DNA from: Rhodopseudomonas sp. P2A-2r
Lineage (GTDB): Bacteria > Pseudomonadota > Alphaproteobacteria > Rhizobiales > Xanthobacteraceae
DNA: 64,000 bases
Reading direction: 5' to 3'
NCBI RefSeq assembly: GCF_026015985.1
Contig: NZ_CP110389.1
Location: 2,760,001-2,824,000 of the forward strand
Shown: positions 8,355-18,273 of the stretch, in pieces
Position numbering within the stretch: position 1 is the stretch's first letter
Layout of the letters: each line of letters opens with the position of its first letter
Translations under genes and position numbers: made by a program
The notes under the pieces: generated by a model
Database searches by the model: none
The model's input: only the letters and a program-made list of their open reading frames with translations
What the model was told of the DNA's origin: nothing

Positions 8355-9557
8355 ATGACCATGGATCACCTCAACCCACCCACCGGCCAGATGGCCGACA
8401 ACGTCATCGGCTTCGCCCGCGCGCTGCGGGCTGCAGGTCTGCCGGTCGGGCCGGGCGCGGTTATCGATGCGCTGAATGCGATCCAGTTGATCGAGATCGG
8501 TCGGCGCGCCGATCTGTTCACGACGCTTCAAGCGATCTTCGTCAAGCGTCACGAGCATGCGCTGGTGTTCGCCCAGGCCTTCGACCTGTTTTTTCGCGCA
8601 GCCGAGGAATGGAAGCACCTGCTGGATTCGGTGCCGCTGCCCGACCAGGCCAAGAAGCCGCCGCCGCCGGCCTCGCGCCGGGTCCAGGAGGCGATGTCGC
8701 AGCCGTCCATGTCGCCGGCGCAGGAGCAGCCCAAGGAGCAGGAGATCAAGCTCTCGGTGTCCGACCGCGAGGTGCTGCAGAAGAAGGACTTCGCGCAGAT
8801 GAGCGCGGCGGAAATCGCGCAGGTCACCCGCGCCATCGCTGCCATGAGTTTGCCGCAAGCGGAACTGCGCACCCGTCGCTTCCAGCCCGACGCGCGCGGC
8901 CTCAAGCTCGACCTGCGCCGCACCCTGCGCGGCAGCCTGCGCACCGGCGGCGACATCGTCGACATCCGCCGCCTCGGCCTGATCGACCGGCCGGCGCCGA
9001 TCGTGGCGCTGCTCGATATCTCCGGCTCCATGAGCGAATATACAAGGCTGTTCCTGCACTTCCTCCATGCCATCACTGACGCACGAAAACGTGTGTCGGT
9101 TTTCCTGTTCGGCACGCGGTTGACCAATGTGACGCGAGCGTTGCGTGCGCGCGATCCCGACGAGGCGCTGGCGAGCTGCTCGGCGTCGGTGGAGGATTGG
9201 GCAGGCGGCACGCGGATCTCGGAATCCCTGCACAGCTTCAACAAGTTGTGGGGCCGTCGCGTGCTCGGCCAGGGCGCCATCGTGCTGCTGATTTCCGACG
9301 GGCTGGAGCGCGAGGCCGACGCCAAACTCTCGTTCGAGATGGACCGGTTGCACCGCTCCTGCCGCCGGCTGATCTGGCTCAATCCGCTGCTGCGCTTCGA
9401 TGGCTTTGAAGCCAAGGCGCAGGGCATTAAAATGATGTTGCCGCACGTTGACGAATTCCGCCCCGTGCATAACTTGAGTTCGATGGAAGGCCTGATCAAG
9501 GCGCTGTCCGCGCCGCCACCGGTGCACCACCGCAGCCTGATCCGCCCAGCCGCCTGA
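8355..9557 (+). CDS. coxE: VWA-domain protein CoxE
   Basis: A ~400-residue protein. The N-terminal helical region (~10-90) is followed by a Pro/Gln-rich linker (~95-130) and a C-terminal von Willebrand A domain with the metal-site motif LLDISGSMSEY near residue 217 (DxSxS intact) and a second acidic site in LLISDGLERE near ~315. CoxE partners the MoxR ATPase CoxD in maturing molybdo-flavoenzymes. ATG 8355 and ATG 8361 are both possible starts; neither has a strong ribosome site. Position directly after coxD and before the xdhC genes supports the assignment. Confidence 0.88.
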   Translation: MTMDHLNPPTGQMADNVIGFARALRAAGLPVGPGAVIDALNAIQLIEIGRRADLFTTLQAIFVKRHEHALVFAQAFDLFFRAAEEWKHLLDSVPLPDQAKKPPPPASRRVQEAMSQPSMSPAQEQPKEQEIKLSVSDREVLQKKDFAQMSAAEIAQVTRAIAAMSLPQAELRTRRFQPDARGLKLDLRRTLRGSLRTGGDIVDIRRLGLIDRPAPIVALLDISGSMSEYTRLFLHFLHAITDARKRVSVFLFGTRLTNVTRALRARDPDEALASCSASVEDWAGGTRISESLHSFNKLWGRRVLGQGAIVLLISDGLEREADAKLSFEMDRLHRSCRRLIWLNPLLRFDGFEAKAQGIKMMLPHVDEFRPVHNLSSMEGLIKALSAPPPVHHRSLIRPAA

Positions 9558-9582
9558 CGTCCCGCTTGCTAGAGAGGCTCCC

Positions 9583-9912
9583 ATGCTCAATCGCGATGAA
9601 GATATTCTGAAAGCGGCTGAGGACTGGCATAAGGCCGGCCACGGCGTGGCGCTGGCCACCGTGGTGGAGACCTGGGGATCGGCGCCGCGACCGGCCGGCT
9701 CCAGTCTGGTGATCAACGACGGCGGCACGTTTCTCGGCTCGGTGTCCGGCGGCTGCGTCGAAGGTGCGGTCGTGACTGAGGCGCTCGACGTGATCGCGTC
9801 GGGACAGCCGAAGCTGCTGGAGTTCGGCGTTGCCGACGAGACCGCCTGGAATGTCGGCCTGTCCTGCGGCGGCACCATTCGCGTGTTCGTTGAAAAGGTC
9901 GGTCAATCGTGA
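9583..9912 (+). CDS. XdhC/CoxI family protein, N-terminal-domain type
   Basis: A 109-residue protein matching the XdhC_CoxI domain: GVALATVVETWGSAPRPAGS (~22-41) and SVSGGCVEGAVV (~54-65), ending in ETAWNVGLSCGGTI. XdhC proteins bind molybdenum cofactor and hand it to xanthine dehydrogenase-type apoenzymes. It encodes only the first domain; the Rossmann-like second domain is the next gene, overlapping by four bases (GTGA). Because both halves are complete domains and the junction is a standard coupling overlap, I read this as a natural split rather than a frameshift. Confidence 0.85.
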   Translation: MLNRDEDILKAAEDWHKAGHGVALATVVETWGSAPRPAGSSLVINDGGTFLGSVSGGCVEGAVVTEALDVIASGQPKLLEFGVADETAWNVGLSCGGTIRVFVEKVGQS

Positions 9913-10609
9913 AGCTCGAGACGTTAGCTCAAATCAATACCGAGCGCGCCTCGCGCCGCCCGGTGATCGTAGTCACCGATGTTGCCACTGGCGAGCAGCG
10001 GCTGGTGAAAGCCGCCGACTTTGCCGGCGATCCGCTCGGCGCCGAACTCGCAAAACAGTTGCGCATGGGTAAGAGCGGCATGATCGAGCAGGACGGCGAG
10101 AAGCTATTTCTCAACGTCTATGCGCCGACCGCGCGGCTCGTCATCATCGGTGCGGTCCATATCAGCCAGGCGCTGGCGCCGCTGGCGCGTTCGCTGGACT
10201 ACGACGTGACAGTGATCGATCCGCGCACTGCCTTTGCCAGCCCGGAACGGTTTCCCGACGTGAAGCTGATCGCGGAATGGCCTGATGAGGCACTGCCGCC
10301 GCTCAACGTCGATCACTACACGGCCTTCGTCGCGGTGACCCACGATCCGAAGATCGACGATCCCGCGCTGCTGCATGCGTTCGAACGCAACTGCTTCTAT
10401 ATCGGTGCGCTCGGCTCGCGAAAGACCCATGCCAAGCGCGCGGACCGGTTGAAGGCGCAGGGCGTATCGGACGCGGATTTTGCGCGGATCAAGGCGCCGA
10501 TCGGGCTGAACATCGGCGCGGTCTCGCCGTCGGAAATCGCGGTGTCGATCATGGCGCAGATCACCGCCGAACTGCGTCTGCCCAAGGCCGGTGCCGCGGC
10601 AGAAGCGGC

Positions 10610-10613
<4 letters not shown>
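9909..10613 (+). CDS. XdhC family protein, Rossmann-domain type
   Basis: A 234-residue protein starting at GTG 9909 inside the end of the preceding gene. The first ~85 residues contain a degenerate XdhC_CoxI-like segment (PVIVVTDVATGEQRLV). The rest is the XdhC Rossmann domain with LVIIGAVHISQALAPLA (~78-94) and YIGALGSRKTHAKR (~161-174), which ends in SPSEIAVSIMAQITAELR. With the preceding gene it would form the Moco chaperone pair for the cox-type enzyme. It overlaps the following MoaB/MobA gene by four bases (ATGA). Confidence 0.87.
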
Positions 10614-12213
<1,600 letters not shown>

Positions 12214-12314
12214 GTGTGGCCGCTTCCGGGAGCAGGCTGGTGGAACTTTGTTCACCAAGTTGAAACGCCCTGCGATGTAGGCTCTCTCCATTGATTGACC
12301 TCGGGGAGGGGAAT

Positions 12315-12704
12315 TTGACGTTTTGTGTTGCCGCGCGCCGTCGCGCTTTTTTTGTGTTTGGACTGATTGTCACGCTGACCGCATCATCCGTTTCTGCTCC
12401 GGCTTTTGCAGCCGGCGCGCTTGCTGTCGGCAAATGCGGCGCCTATGGCCAGGCCTATGATTATCCCGCGCAGGAAGCCGCCACCGCGGCGGCACGAAAG
12501 CAGTGCGAGGGTGACTGCACCACCGTCACGATGAAACGGGCCTGCGCCGCGTTCGCCGTCGATATGAAGAATCCATGCGGCGCCCACGGCTATGCGGTGG
12601 CGCCGAAAATTTCCAGTTCGCTGAATGAAGCGACAAAGAAGTGCTACGACTTCGGTGGCAAGGAATGCGTGATCCGCGCCTGGGCTTGCGATGCCAAGGG
12701 CTGA
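12315..12704 (+). CDS. Secreted DUF4189-type protein
   Basis: About 129 residues. TTG 12315 is chosen as start because a strong GGGGAGGGG ribosome site lies just before it; the upstream TTG 12291 would place that site inside the gene. A signal peptide is clear: a basic AARRRAFF, a hydrophobic VFGLIVTLTASSVSA, then cleavage near APAFAAG. The mature part has six Cys with the DUF4189 pattern: GKCGAYGQAYDYPAQEAA, ARKQCEGDC, KRACAAFAVD, then a second GAHGYAVAP unit. Such domains are often secreted small proteins of unknown role; disulfides in the periplasm are likely. Confidence 0.75.
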   Translation: MTFCVAARRRAFFVFGLIVTLTASSVSAPAFAAGALAVGKCGAYGQAYDYPAQEAATAAARKQCEGDCTTVTMKRACAAFAVDMKNPCGAHGYAVAPKISSSLNEATKKCYDFGGKECVIRAWACDAKG

Positions 12705-12721
12705 GCTCTACCTTCGCCATC

Positions 12722-13132
12722 ATGCAGTTCGATACCAAAATCGCCCTTGTCATCCGCAATGACCTTGAGGTTTGGCAGAAGCTCAACGTCGCAGCATTTC
12801 TGTCCAGCGGCATCGCCGCGGCATTTCCTGATTGCGTCGGTGAACCCTATGCCGACGGTTCGGGCACGCCCTATCTGGCGCTGATCGGCCAGCCCATCCT
12901 GATCTACGGTGCCGACCGGCCGGCGCTGAGCCGTGCTCTGGAACGCGCGCTGGCCCGCGAGGTCAGGCCGGCGATCTATACCGAGGACATGTTCAGGACG
13001 ACGCATGATGCCGCCAACCGTGAGGCGGTGAAGGCCGTCGTGCGCGGCGATCTCAATCTGGTGGGCCTGGCCTTGCGCGCCGAGCGCAAGGTGATCGACA
13101 AGATCCTCGACGGACTGAAGTTTCATAGCTGA
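12722..13132 (+). CDS. DUF2000 family protein
   Basis: A 136-residue cytoplasmic protein beginning MQFDTKIALVIRNDLEVWQK, the hallmark of the DUF2000 family, which adopts a peptidyl-tRNA-hydrolase-II-like fold. Conserved features seen are the N-terminal strand with D4, KLNVAAFLSSGIA (~21-33) and the C-terminal AERKVIDKILDGLKF. The biochemical role is unknown. It starts 17 bases after the preceding gene, so the two may be co-transcribed. Start ATG 12722 fits the family N-terminus. Confidence 0.8.
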   Translation: MQFDTKIALVIRNDLEVWQKLNVAAFLSSGIAAAFPDCVGEPYADGSGTPYLALIGQPILIYGADRPALSRALERALAREVRPAIYTEDMFRTTHDAANREAVKAVVRGDLNLVGLALRAERKVIDKILDGLKFHS

Positions 13133-13198
13133 AAATGACGTCGTCGCGTGCCCGCCCGAGACAGGGCAGGAAATGCGCCGAACCCGCGCAATAGCTTC

Positions 13199-13230
13199 TA
13201 TATTATGACTGACCAGTCAGTCATAATATA
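13199..13230. promoter_or_regulatory. 32-bp perfect palindrome, predicted TetR operator
   Basis: Fourteen-base arms TATATTATGACTGA and TCAGTCATAATATA are exact inverted copies around CCAG. The TGACTGAC..GTCAGTCA core is a typical TetR-family operator. It ends three bases before the ATG of the TetR gene 13234-13962, so repressor binding would cover the promoter/start region (autoregulation of the whole efflux operon). Confidence 0.85.
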
Positions 13231-13233
13231 AGA

Positions 13234-13962
13234 ATGAATAAAGTTGGACCGAAAAAGAGGCGGCCAGTCCGTTCAGTCGACATCCGCAGCGGCGATACGG
13301 CCGCGACGGCCAAGTCTGCACGAGCGACGGCGCCAAGGACTGAAGCCTCACGCTCCCCATCGAACAGGGCTGCGAAGGCTGCCGAACGCCGGGCCGCGAT
13401 CATCGCCGCGGGGCTCGACGAATTCGTCGCCCGCGGCTTTGCCGCAACCCGGCTTGACGACGTGGCCAGGCGCGCCGGCGTCGCCAAGGGCACGATCTAT
13501 CTCTACTTCACCGATAAGGAGGCGCTGTTCCAGGAATTGGTGCGCAGCGCACTGGTACCGCTGATCGCACGGATGGCAGCGCCGCCGGTGGCCGGCGTAT
13601 CCGCCCGCGCCATGGTCGAGAGCTTCGCCGAGACCTTTGTGCGCGATATCGCGGAGACCAAACGGGGCGACATTTTGCGCCTGATCATCGGGGAGGGCGC
13701 GCGCTTCCCGTCATTGTCGGAATTCTATTATCGCGAAGTGGTCTCACGGGGCATCGCCGGCATGCAGCAACTGATCGACTACGGCATCGCGCGCGGCGAA
13801 ATTCGCAATCCAGCATTGCGGGACTTTCCGCAGCTCGTGGTGGCGCCGGCCATGTTGGCGGTGATCTGGCAGGGGCTGTTCGGCAAGCACGCGCCGCTCG
13901 ATCCGCTGGCGATGCTGCGGGTCCATATCGATCTGATCTTTGGCGAACGGAGGACGACATGA
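13234..13962 (+). CDS. TetR/AcrR-family transcriptional regulator
   Basis: A 242-residue regulator. A basic, low-complexity stretch of about 45 residues precedes the DNA-binding domain (~48-95): AAIIAAGLDEFVARGFAAT, then RRAGVAKGTIYLYFTDKEAL. The rest is the helical ligand-binding and dimerisation domain, with a TetR_C-like VVAPAMLAVIWQGLFGKH. It is first in a four-gene operon whose members overlap by four bases each (ATGA, ATGA, GTGA). Its start is only three bases from a 32-bp palindrome, leaving no room for a ribosome site; the mRNA may be leaderless, or the true start may lie further in. Likely represses its own efflux operon until a drug-like ligand binds. Confidence 0.9.
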   Translation: MNKVGPKKRRPVRSVDIRSGDTAATAKSARATAPRTEASRSPSNRAAKAAERRAAIIAAGLDEFVARGFAATRLDDVARRAGVAKGTIYLYFTDKEALFQELVRSALVPLIARMAAPPVAGVSARAMVESFAETFVRDIAETKRGDILRLIIGEGARFPSLSEFYYREVVSRGIAGMQQLIDYGIARGEIRNPALRDFPQLVVAPAMLAVIWQGLFGKHAPLDPLAMLRVHIDLIFGERRTT

Positions 13963-14747
13963 CGTCGTCACATGGCGCATCGCGATTGATAGCAATACTG
14001 GCATTGTGTATGGCCGTGGCCGGCTGCAACGAGCGCAAGGATCCCGGCTATCAGGGCTGGGTCGAGGCCGACATGATCTTTGTCAGCCCCGATGAATCCG
14101 GCCGTATCACCAAACTCCATGTCCGCGAAGGCGACGCGGTGCAGGCCGGCGCGGCGCTCTATGCGGTCGATGACGATCTGCAGCAGGCCGATCTCAACCA
14201 AAACAACGCCACGCTGGCCAATGCGAAGCAGACGTTCGAGCGTGCGCAGTCGCTCAGCAAGACCGGCTCCGGTACCCAGGCCAACCTCGACTCCGCGATC
14301 TCGGCGCTGCGTGTTGCCGAAGCACGCGTCAACACCTCGCAGACGCGGCTGACCCGACGCAATGCCTTCGCGCCGGTCAGCGGCACCATCCAGCAGATCT
14401 ATTTTCGCGAAGGCGAGATGGTGCCGGCGCAGCGGCCGGTGCTGTCGATCCTGCCACCGGGCAACATGAAGGTGCGGTTCTATGTACCGGAAACCGATCT
14501 GCCCAAGCTCGCAGTCGGCGATGAGGTCCGTGTCACCTGCGACAATTGCGCGGCCGATCTGACCGCGAAGATCTATTATCTCGCCACCTCAGCGGAATAC
14601 ACGCCGCCGGTGATCTACAGCCTCGATGAGCGCAACAAGCTCGTCTATCTCGTGCAGGCGCGGCCGAACAAGCCGGCCAGCCTGCGCGTCGGCCAGCCGG
14701 TCAGCGTTTTTGTCCATGCACCGGTTCCCGTGGCGGCGACGCGATGA
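13959..14747 (+). CDS. HlyD-family periplasmic adaptor lipoprotein of an ABC exporter
   Basis: A 262-residue membrane-fusion protein. The N-terminal hydrophobic segment ends in VAGCNE, a lipobox-like site, so lipidation at Cys near residue 23 is likely. Next come a biotinyl-lipoyl half (VSPDESGRITKLHVREGDAV), a short coiled-coil hairpin (~80-125; LANAKQTFERAQSLSKTG), the second lipoyl half (FAPVSGTIQQIYFREGEMV) and a beta-barrel. It resembles YbhG/YhiI-type adaptors that work with YbhF/YbhR-like ABC pumps, exactly the genes following. It overlaps both neighbours by four bases. Confidence 0.9.
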   Translation: MTSSHGASRLIAILALCMAVAGCNERKDPGYQGWVEADMIFVSPDESGRITKLHVREGDAVQAGAALYAVDDDLQQADLNQNNATLANAKQTFERAQSLSKTGSGTQANLDSAISALRVAEARVNTSQTRLTRRNAFAPVSGTIQQIYFREGEMVPAQRPVLSILPPGNMKVRFYVPETDLPKLAVGDEVRVTCDNCAADLTAKIYYLATSAEYTPPVIYSLDERNKLVYLVQARPNKPASLRVGQPVSVFVHAPVPVAATR

Positions 14748-15688
14748 CCGAGGCATTCGTCGCCGTGTCCGACATCGCCATCGAGGTGAAGGGCCTGACA
14801 AAATCGTTCAACGGCCGCGAGGTGGTGCATGACTTGAGCATGCAGGTGAAGCGCGGCACCATCTACGGCTTTCTCGGCCCCAACGGTTCCGGCAAGACCA
14901 CCACCATCCGCATGTTGTGCGGGCTGCTGACGCCGGACAGCGGCGAGGGTACCTGCCTCGGCTTCGATATCCGGCGCGACGCCGACAAGATCAAACGCCG
15001 GGTCGGCTACATGACGCAGCGCTTCAGCCTGTATCAGGACCTGTCGGTGCGCGAGAACCTGGAATTCGTAGCAAGGCTCTACGGCGTGCGCGATCCGCGC
15101 AAGGCGGCGCGTGACATGATCGAACGGCTCGGCCTCAATGGCCGCGAGGAGCAACTGGCCGGCGAACTGTCCGGCGGCTGGAAGCAGCGGCTCGCACTCG
15201 GCGCCTGCACGCTGCCCAATCCGCAACTTCTGCTGCTCGATGAGCCCACCGCCGGCGTCGATCCCAAGGCGAGGCGCGATTTCTGGAACGAGATTCATGC
15301 GCTCGCGGGGCAGGGGCTGACCGTGCTGGTCTCGACCCACTACATGGACGAGGCCGAGCGCTGCCACGAGATCGCTTACATCGCTTACGGCCATCTGCTG
15401 GCGCATGGCACCGTGGAGCAAGTCATCGCGACGTCGCAACTTGCGACCTGGACCGTAACCGGTGCCCACCTGAACGAACTCGCTGCCGATCTCACCGGCA
15501 AGCCCGGCGTCGACATGGTGGCGCCGTTTGGCACTAGCCTGCATGTCTCCGGTCGCGATCACGCCGCGCTCGAGGCCATCGTGGCTGCCCATCGCGACCG
15601 GCCCGAGCAGCACTGGCAGCGCGGCGCGCCATCGCTGGAGGATGTGTTCATCGACCTGATGACCCGCGCCAAGGACAATTTCCAGTGA
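14744..15688 (+). CDS. ABC exporter ATP-binding protein (YbhF/CcmA-like)
   Basis: A 314-residue ATPase with a single nucleotide-binding domain: Walker A GPNGSGKTTT (~45-54), signature LSGGWKQRLALG (~142-153), Walker B LLLLDEPTAGVDP (~163-175) and H-loop VSTHYMDEAE (~198-207). The signature is LSGGW instead of LSGGQ, a variation common in this subfamily. It energises export through the permease encoded next, with the HlyD adaptor upstream. Only one ATPase domain is present, whereas E. coli YbhF has two, so the pump probably uses an ATPase homodimer. Confidence 0.92.
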   Translation: MTEAFVAVSDIAIEVKGLTKSFNGREVVHDLSMQVKRGTIYGFLGPNGSGKTTTIRMLCGLLTPDSGEGTCLGFDIRRDADKIKRRVGYMTQRFSLYQDLSVRENLEFVARLYGVRDPRKAARDMIERLGLNGREEQLAGELSGGWKQRLALGACTLPNPQLLLLDEPTAGVDPKARRDFWNEIHALAGQGLTVLVSTHYMDEAERCHEIAYIAYGHLLAHGTVEQVIATSQLATWTVTGAHLNELAADLTGKPGVDMVAPFGTSLHVSGRDHAALEAIVAAHRDRPEQHWQRGAPSLEDVFIDLMTRAKDNFQ

Positions 15689-16845
15689 GCGCCGCAGAGG
15701 CACCGGATCGCGAGGTCAAGGAGCGGCCGTTCGGCTTCTGGCGGCGCAGCTACGCGATGATGGTGAAAGAGTTCATTCAGCTGCGCCGCGACCGGGTGTC
15801 GTTCGCCATGATCGTGATGATCCCGGTGATGCAATTGCTGTTGTTCGGCTACGCCATCAACACCACGCCGCGGCATCTGCCGACCGCGGTGCTGCTGCAG
15901 GAGGACTCTGATCTCGGCCGCTCGATCCTCAAGGCGATGGAAAACACCTCGTATTTCCAGTTCACCCTCGAGGTCCACACGGTCGCCGAGTTTGATGCCC
16001 TTCTGTTGTCGGGCAAGGTGCTGTTCGGCGTCGAGATCCCGCGCGGCTTCGAGCGCGCGGTGCGGCGCGGCGATCGTCCGGCGCTGTTGGTGGCGGCAGA
16101 CGCTACCGATCCGGTGGCCGCCGGTTCTGCACTGGGTGCGCTCGGGCAACTGATGCAGACGGCCCTGCAGCACGACCTGTTCGTCGGCGATCCTGCCACG
16201 CTGCCGTTCGAGATCCGCGCCCATGCGCGCTATAATCCGGCGGCGTCGTCGCGGCTCAATATCGTGCCCGGCCTGGTCGGCACCATCCTGACCATGACCA
16301 TGCTGATCTTCACCGCGCTGTCGGTGACCCGCGAGATTGAGCGCGGCACCATGGAGAACCTGTTGGCGATGCCGATCACGCCCGTCGAGGTCATGCTCGG
16401 CAAGATCGTGCCCTACGTGCTGGTCGGCTTCATCCAGGCCACATTGATCATCGGCATCGGTGTGCTGCTGTTCGGTGTGCCCATACAGGGCAGCCTGCTG
16501 CTGCTGGCGCTGCTCAGCACGCTGTTCATCACCACGAATCTGTCGATCGGCTACACCTTCTCCACCATTGTGCAGAACCAGCTGCAGGCGATGCAGCTGT
16601 CGATGATGTTTTTCCTGCCCAGCATCCTGTTGTCGGGCTTCATGTTCCCGTTTGCCGGCATGCCCCAGTGGGCGCAATATCTTGGCGAAGGCCTGCCGCT
16701 GACGCATTTCGTGCGGATCGTCCGCGCCGTCATGCTGAAGGGCGCGACCATCGAAAACCTGCGCTATGATGCGCTGGCGCTTGTCGCGCTGATGCTGCTG
16801 GCGATGACCATCGCGGTGACCCGCTTCCGTCGCACGCTGGATTAG
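15685..16845 (+). CDS. ABC-2 type exporter permease (YbhR/YhhJ-like)
   Basis: A 386-residue membrane protein starting at GTG 15685, four bases inside the ATPase gene. Layout is typical of ABC2_membrane_3: one N-terminal helix (VSFAMIVMIPVMQLLLFGYAI, ~38-58), a large periplasmic domain (~60-180), and five C-terminal helices beginning with VPGLVGTILTMTMLIFTAL (~194-212), including the ERGTMENLLAMPITPVEVM coupling loop. It completes the TetR-HlyD-ATPase-permease efflux operon. The substrate is unknown; relatives export cationic drugs or dyes. Only one permease is present where YbhSR uses two, so a homodimer is inferred. Confidence 0.92.
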   Translation: MSAAEAPDREVKERPFGFWRRSYAMMVKEFIQLRRDRVSFAMIVMIPVMQLLLFGYAINTTPRHLPTAVLLQEDSDLGRSILKAMENTSYFQFTLEVHTVAEFDALLLSGKVLFGVEIPRGFERAVRRGDRPALLVAADATDPVAAGSALGALGQLMQTALQHDLFVGDPATLPFEIRAHARYNPAASSRLNIVPGLVGTILTMTMLIFTALSVTREIERGTMENLLAMPITPVEVMLGKIVPYVLVGFIQATLIIGIGVLLFGVPIQGSLLLLALLSTLFITTNLSIGYTFSTIVQNQLQAMQLSMMFFLPSILLSGFMFPFAGMPQWAQYLGEGLPLTHFVRIVRAVMLKGATIENLRYDALALVALMLLAMTIAVTRFRRTLD

Positions 16846-16846
16846 C

Positions 16847-17698
16847 TCAGTCGAGGTGCAGCGTTCGCGCCGGCCGGACAACGACGCTGATCCGGCCGTA
16901 GATGCCTTCGCGCTGGTAGCTGTCCCACATTTGGCCGGCGGCGACCGACCATTCGTATTCGTCGGTGCGCAGGCCGGTGAGATGCGCGCCGACCCGGTAC
17001 TGCCGGCTGAAATAATCGTGAGAGGCGGCGAATTCGGGGCCGATCCAGAAGCGATCGGACAGTCGTCATCCGGCTGCCGCTCGGCTGTTGAAACCGTTAT
17101 CGATGGTGGTGGCGGAGAACGAGGCTTGCAGCATCCATGCGCGCGACGGCTCCCACCACAGATCGGCTGTGATCTGCGCGCCGAGCTTGAGGCGCCACGC
17201 TGCCGCTGAGCGGTCGGTCAGTTCGGCATCGATCTCGGTGCCGACACCCGCAAGCACCTGCAGCTCGAATTTGTCATGACTGAGTTTGTAGCCGGGCATG
17301 AGGGTGCCGCGCAGGATCTGCGTGTCGTAGCAATGGGTCGGCGTCGTGAAACGATTGACGCTGTCCGACAACACCATGCGCAGGATGAAGCCGTCGCGAT
17401 CGATCCGGGCCGGCGCCCATTGCGCGCCGGCATAGGCGGCGAGGCTCCAGCGCTGCATTTCGACGCCGCTCAAATACAGCATGCGGTCCGGCATGCCGCC
17501 AGTCAGGAAATCGAACGGCGGCCGCGATGGCTCGTGGGGTTCGAGGAGGGATGCCCAGAAGGAGGGCTTTGCTGTCACCGCTGGGGGATCGTCGTCGTCT
17601 TCCTCCGCGTCCTGCGCGGCCGCCCCGCGCGCCAGCATGGCGACGGCAACGCACACGACGTACCACGCAACGCCCCATCGCATGGAGCTATACTCCAC
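16847..17698 (-). pseudogene. BcsS-like secreted/outer-membrane protein interrupted by an in-frame stop
   Basis: The open part (17066-17698) encodes a signal peptide (VVCVAVAMLARGAAAQ), an acidic patch and a beta-rich region (PFDFLTGGMPDRMLYLSGVE, GAQWAPARIDRDGFILRMVL) resembling the cellulose-biosynthesis BcsS family. After GFNSRAAAG a TGA (17068-17066) stops translation, but the same frame continues for 72 sense codons (RLSDRFWIGPEFAASHDYF, ..., GIYGRISVVVRPARTLHLD) to a second stop at 16847. The downstream part plainly belongs to the same beta-barrel-like protein, and a single TGG-to-TGA change would explain the interruption. No bcs genes flank it, so the BcsS name is tentative. Confidence 0.6.
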
Positions 17699-17786
17699 CG
17701 GAAAACAACTTAAAGTAGATTAATCTGTGGAAAACCTGCGCGTCCAGCGGAGCCGGGAGAACGATCGATGAACGTTCTGCAAAAAT

Positions 17787-18248
17787 TCAGAGCTGGGGCG
17801 GCAGCAGGTTCTCGATCCGCGCGCCCTCGCGTTCCACGATGATCTCGGCGATCATCTGCCGGTGGCAGTGGGTGTGGTCGCGCTCGTAGCACAGCAGGCA
17901 GACCGGGCCGGCCTTCATCACCAGCGACGCAAGTTCGTCGAGTTCTTCCCTGGCCTGCGGCGTCTTCAGATGCACCCGGTAGATCCGTTGCATTTCGGCG
18001 AACTTGCCGCTGCGTGCGGCCTCGCGCCCGTCCTTCGGGGTGCCCAGACCGCGCAGGTGGACGTAGCCGATACCGCGCTCGTCGAGCCCGGCGGCGAGCT
18101 GCTTCTTGGAAAAGCCGGGGCGCCGCGAGGCCGCGACCGCGCGGACATCGACCAGCAGTTTGACGCCGGCTTCCTGCAAGGCGTCGAGCACAGCGGTGGC
18201 CGGGGTCTGTTCGTAACCGATCGTGCAGAGCTTCCTGGACCTGGCCAT
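17787..18248 (-). CDS. DUF488 family protein
   Basis: A 153-residue protein with the DUF488 pattern: KLCTIGYEQTPATAVLDAL (~6-24), LLVDVRAVAASRRPGFSKK (~31-49), YVHLRGLGTPKD (~62-73) and the Cys/His-rich VCLLCYERDHTHCHRQMIAE (~113-132), which looks like a metal or active-site cluster. The function is unknown. It lies 25 bases downstream of a DUF72 gene on the same strand, a pairing that hints at a shared, possibly nucleic-acid-related task, though that is inference. The start is ATG 18248. Confidence 0.85.
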   Translation of the reverse strand: MARSRKLCTIGYEQTPATAVLDALQEAGVKLLVDVRAVAASRRPGFSKKQLAAGLDERGIGYVHLRGLGTPKDGREAARSGKFAEMQRIYRVHLKTPQAREELDELASLVMKAGPVCLLCYERDHTHCHRQMIAEIIVEREGARIENLLPPQL

Positions 18249-18273
18249 CCACTACACCTGTCGTTCGTGACGG

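Noticed and set aside
7188..9878. 896-residue open frame on the minus strand
   Set aside because: It lies antisense to coxM-coxD-coxE-xdhC, is His/Arg/Gln-rich as expected of a GC-rich shadow, and has no domain or ribosome site.
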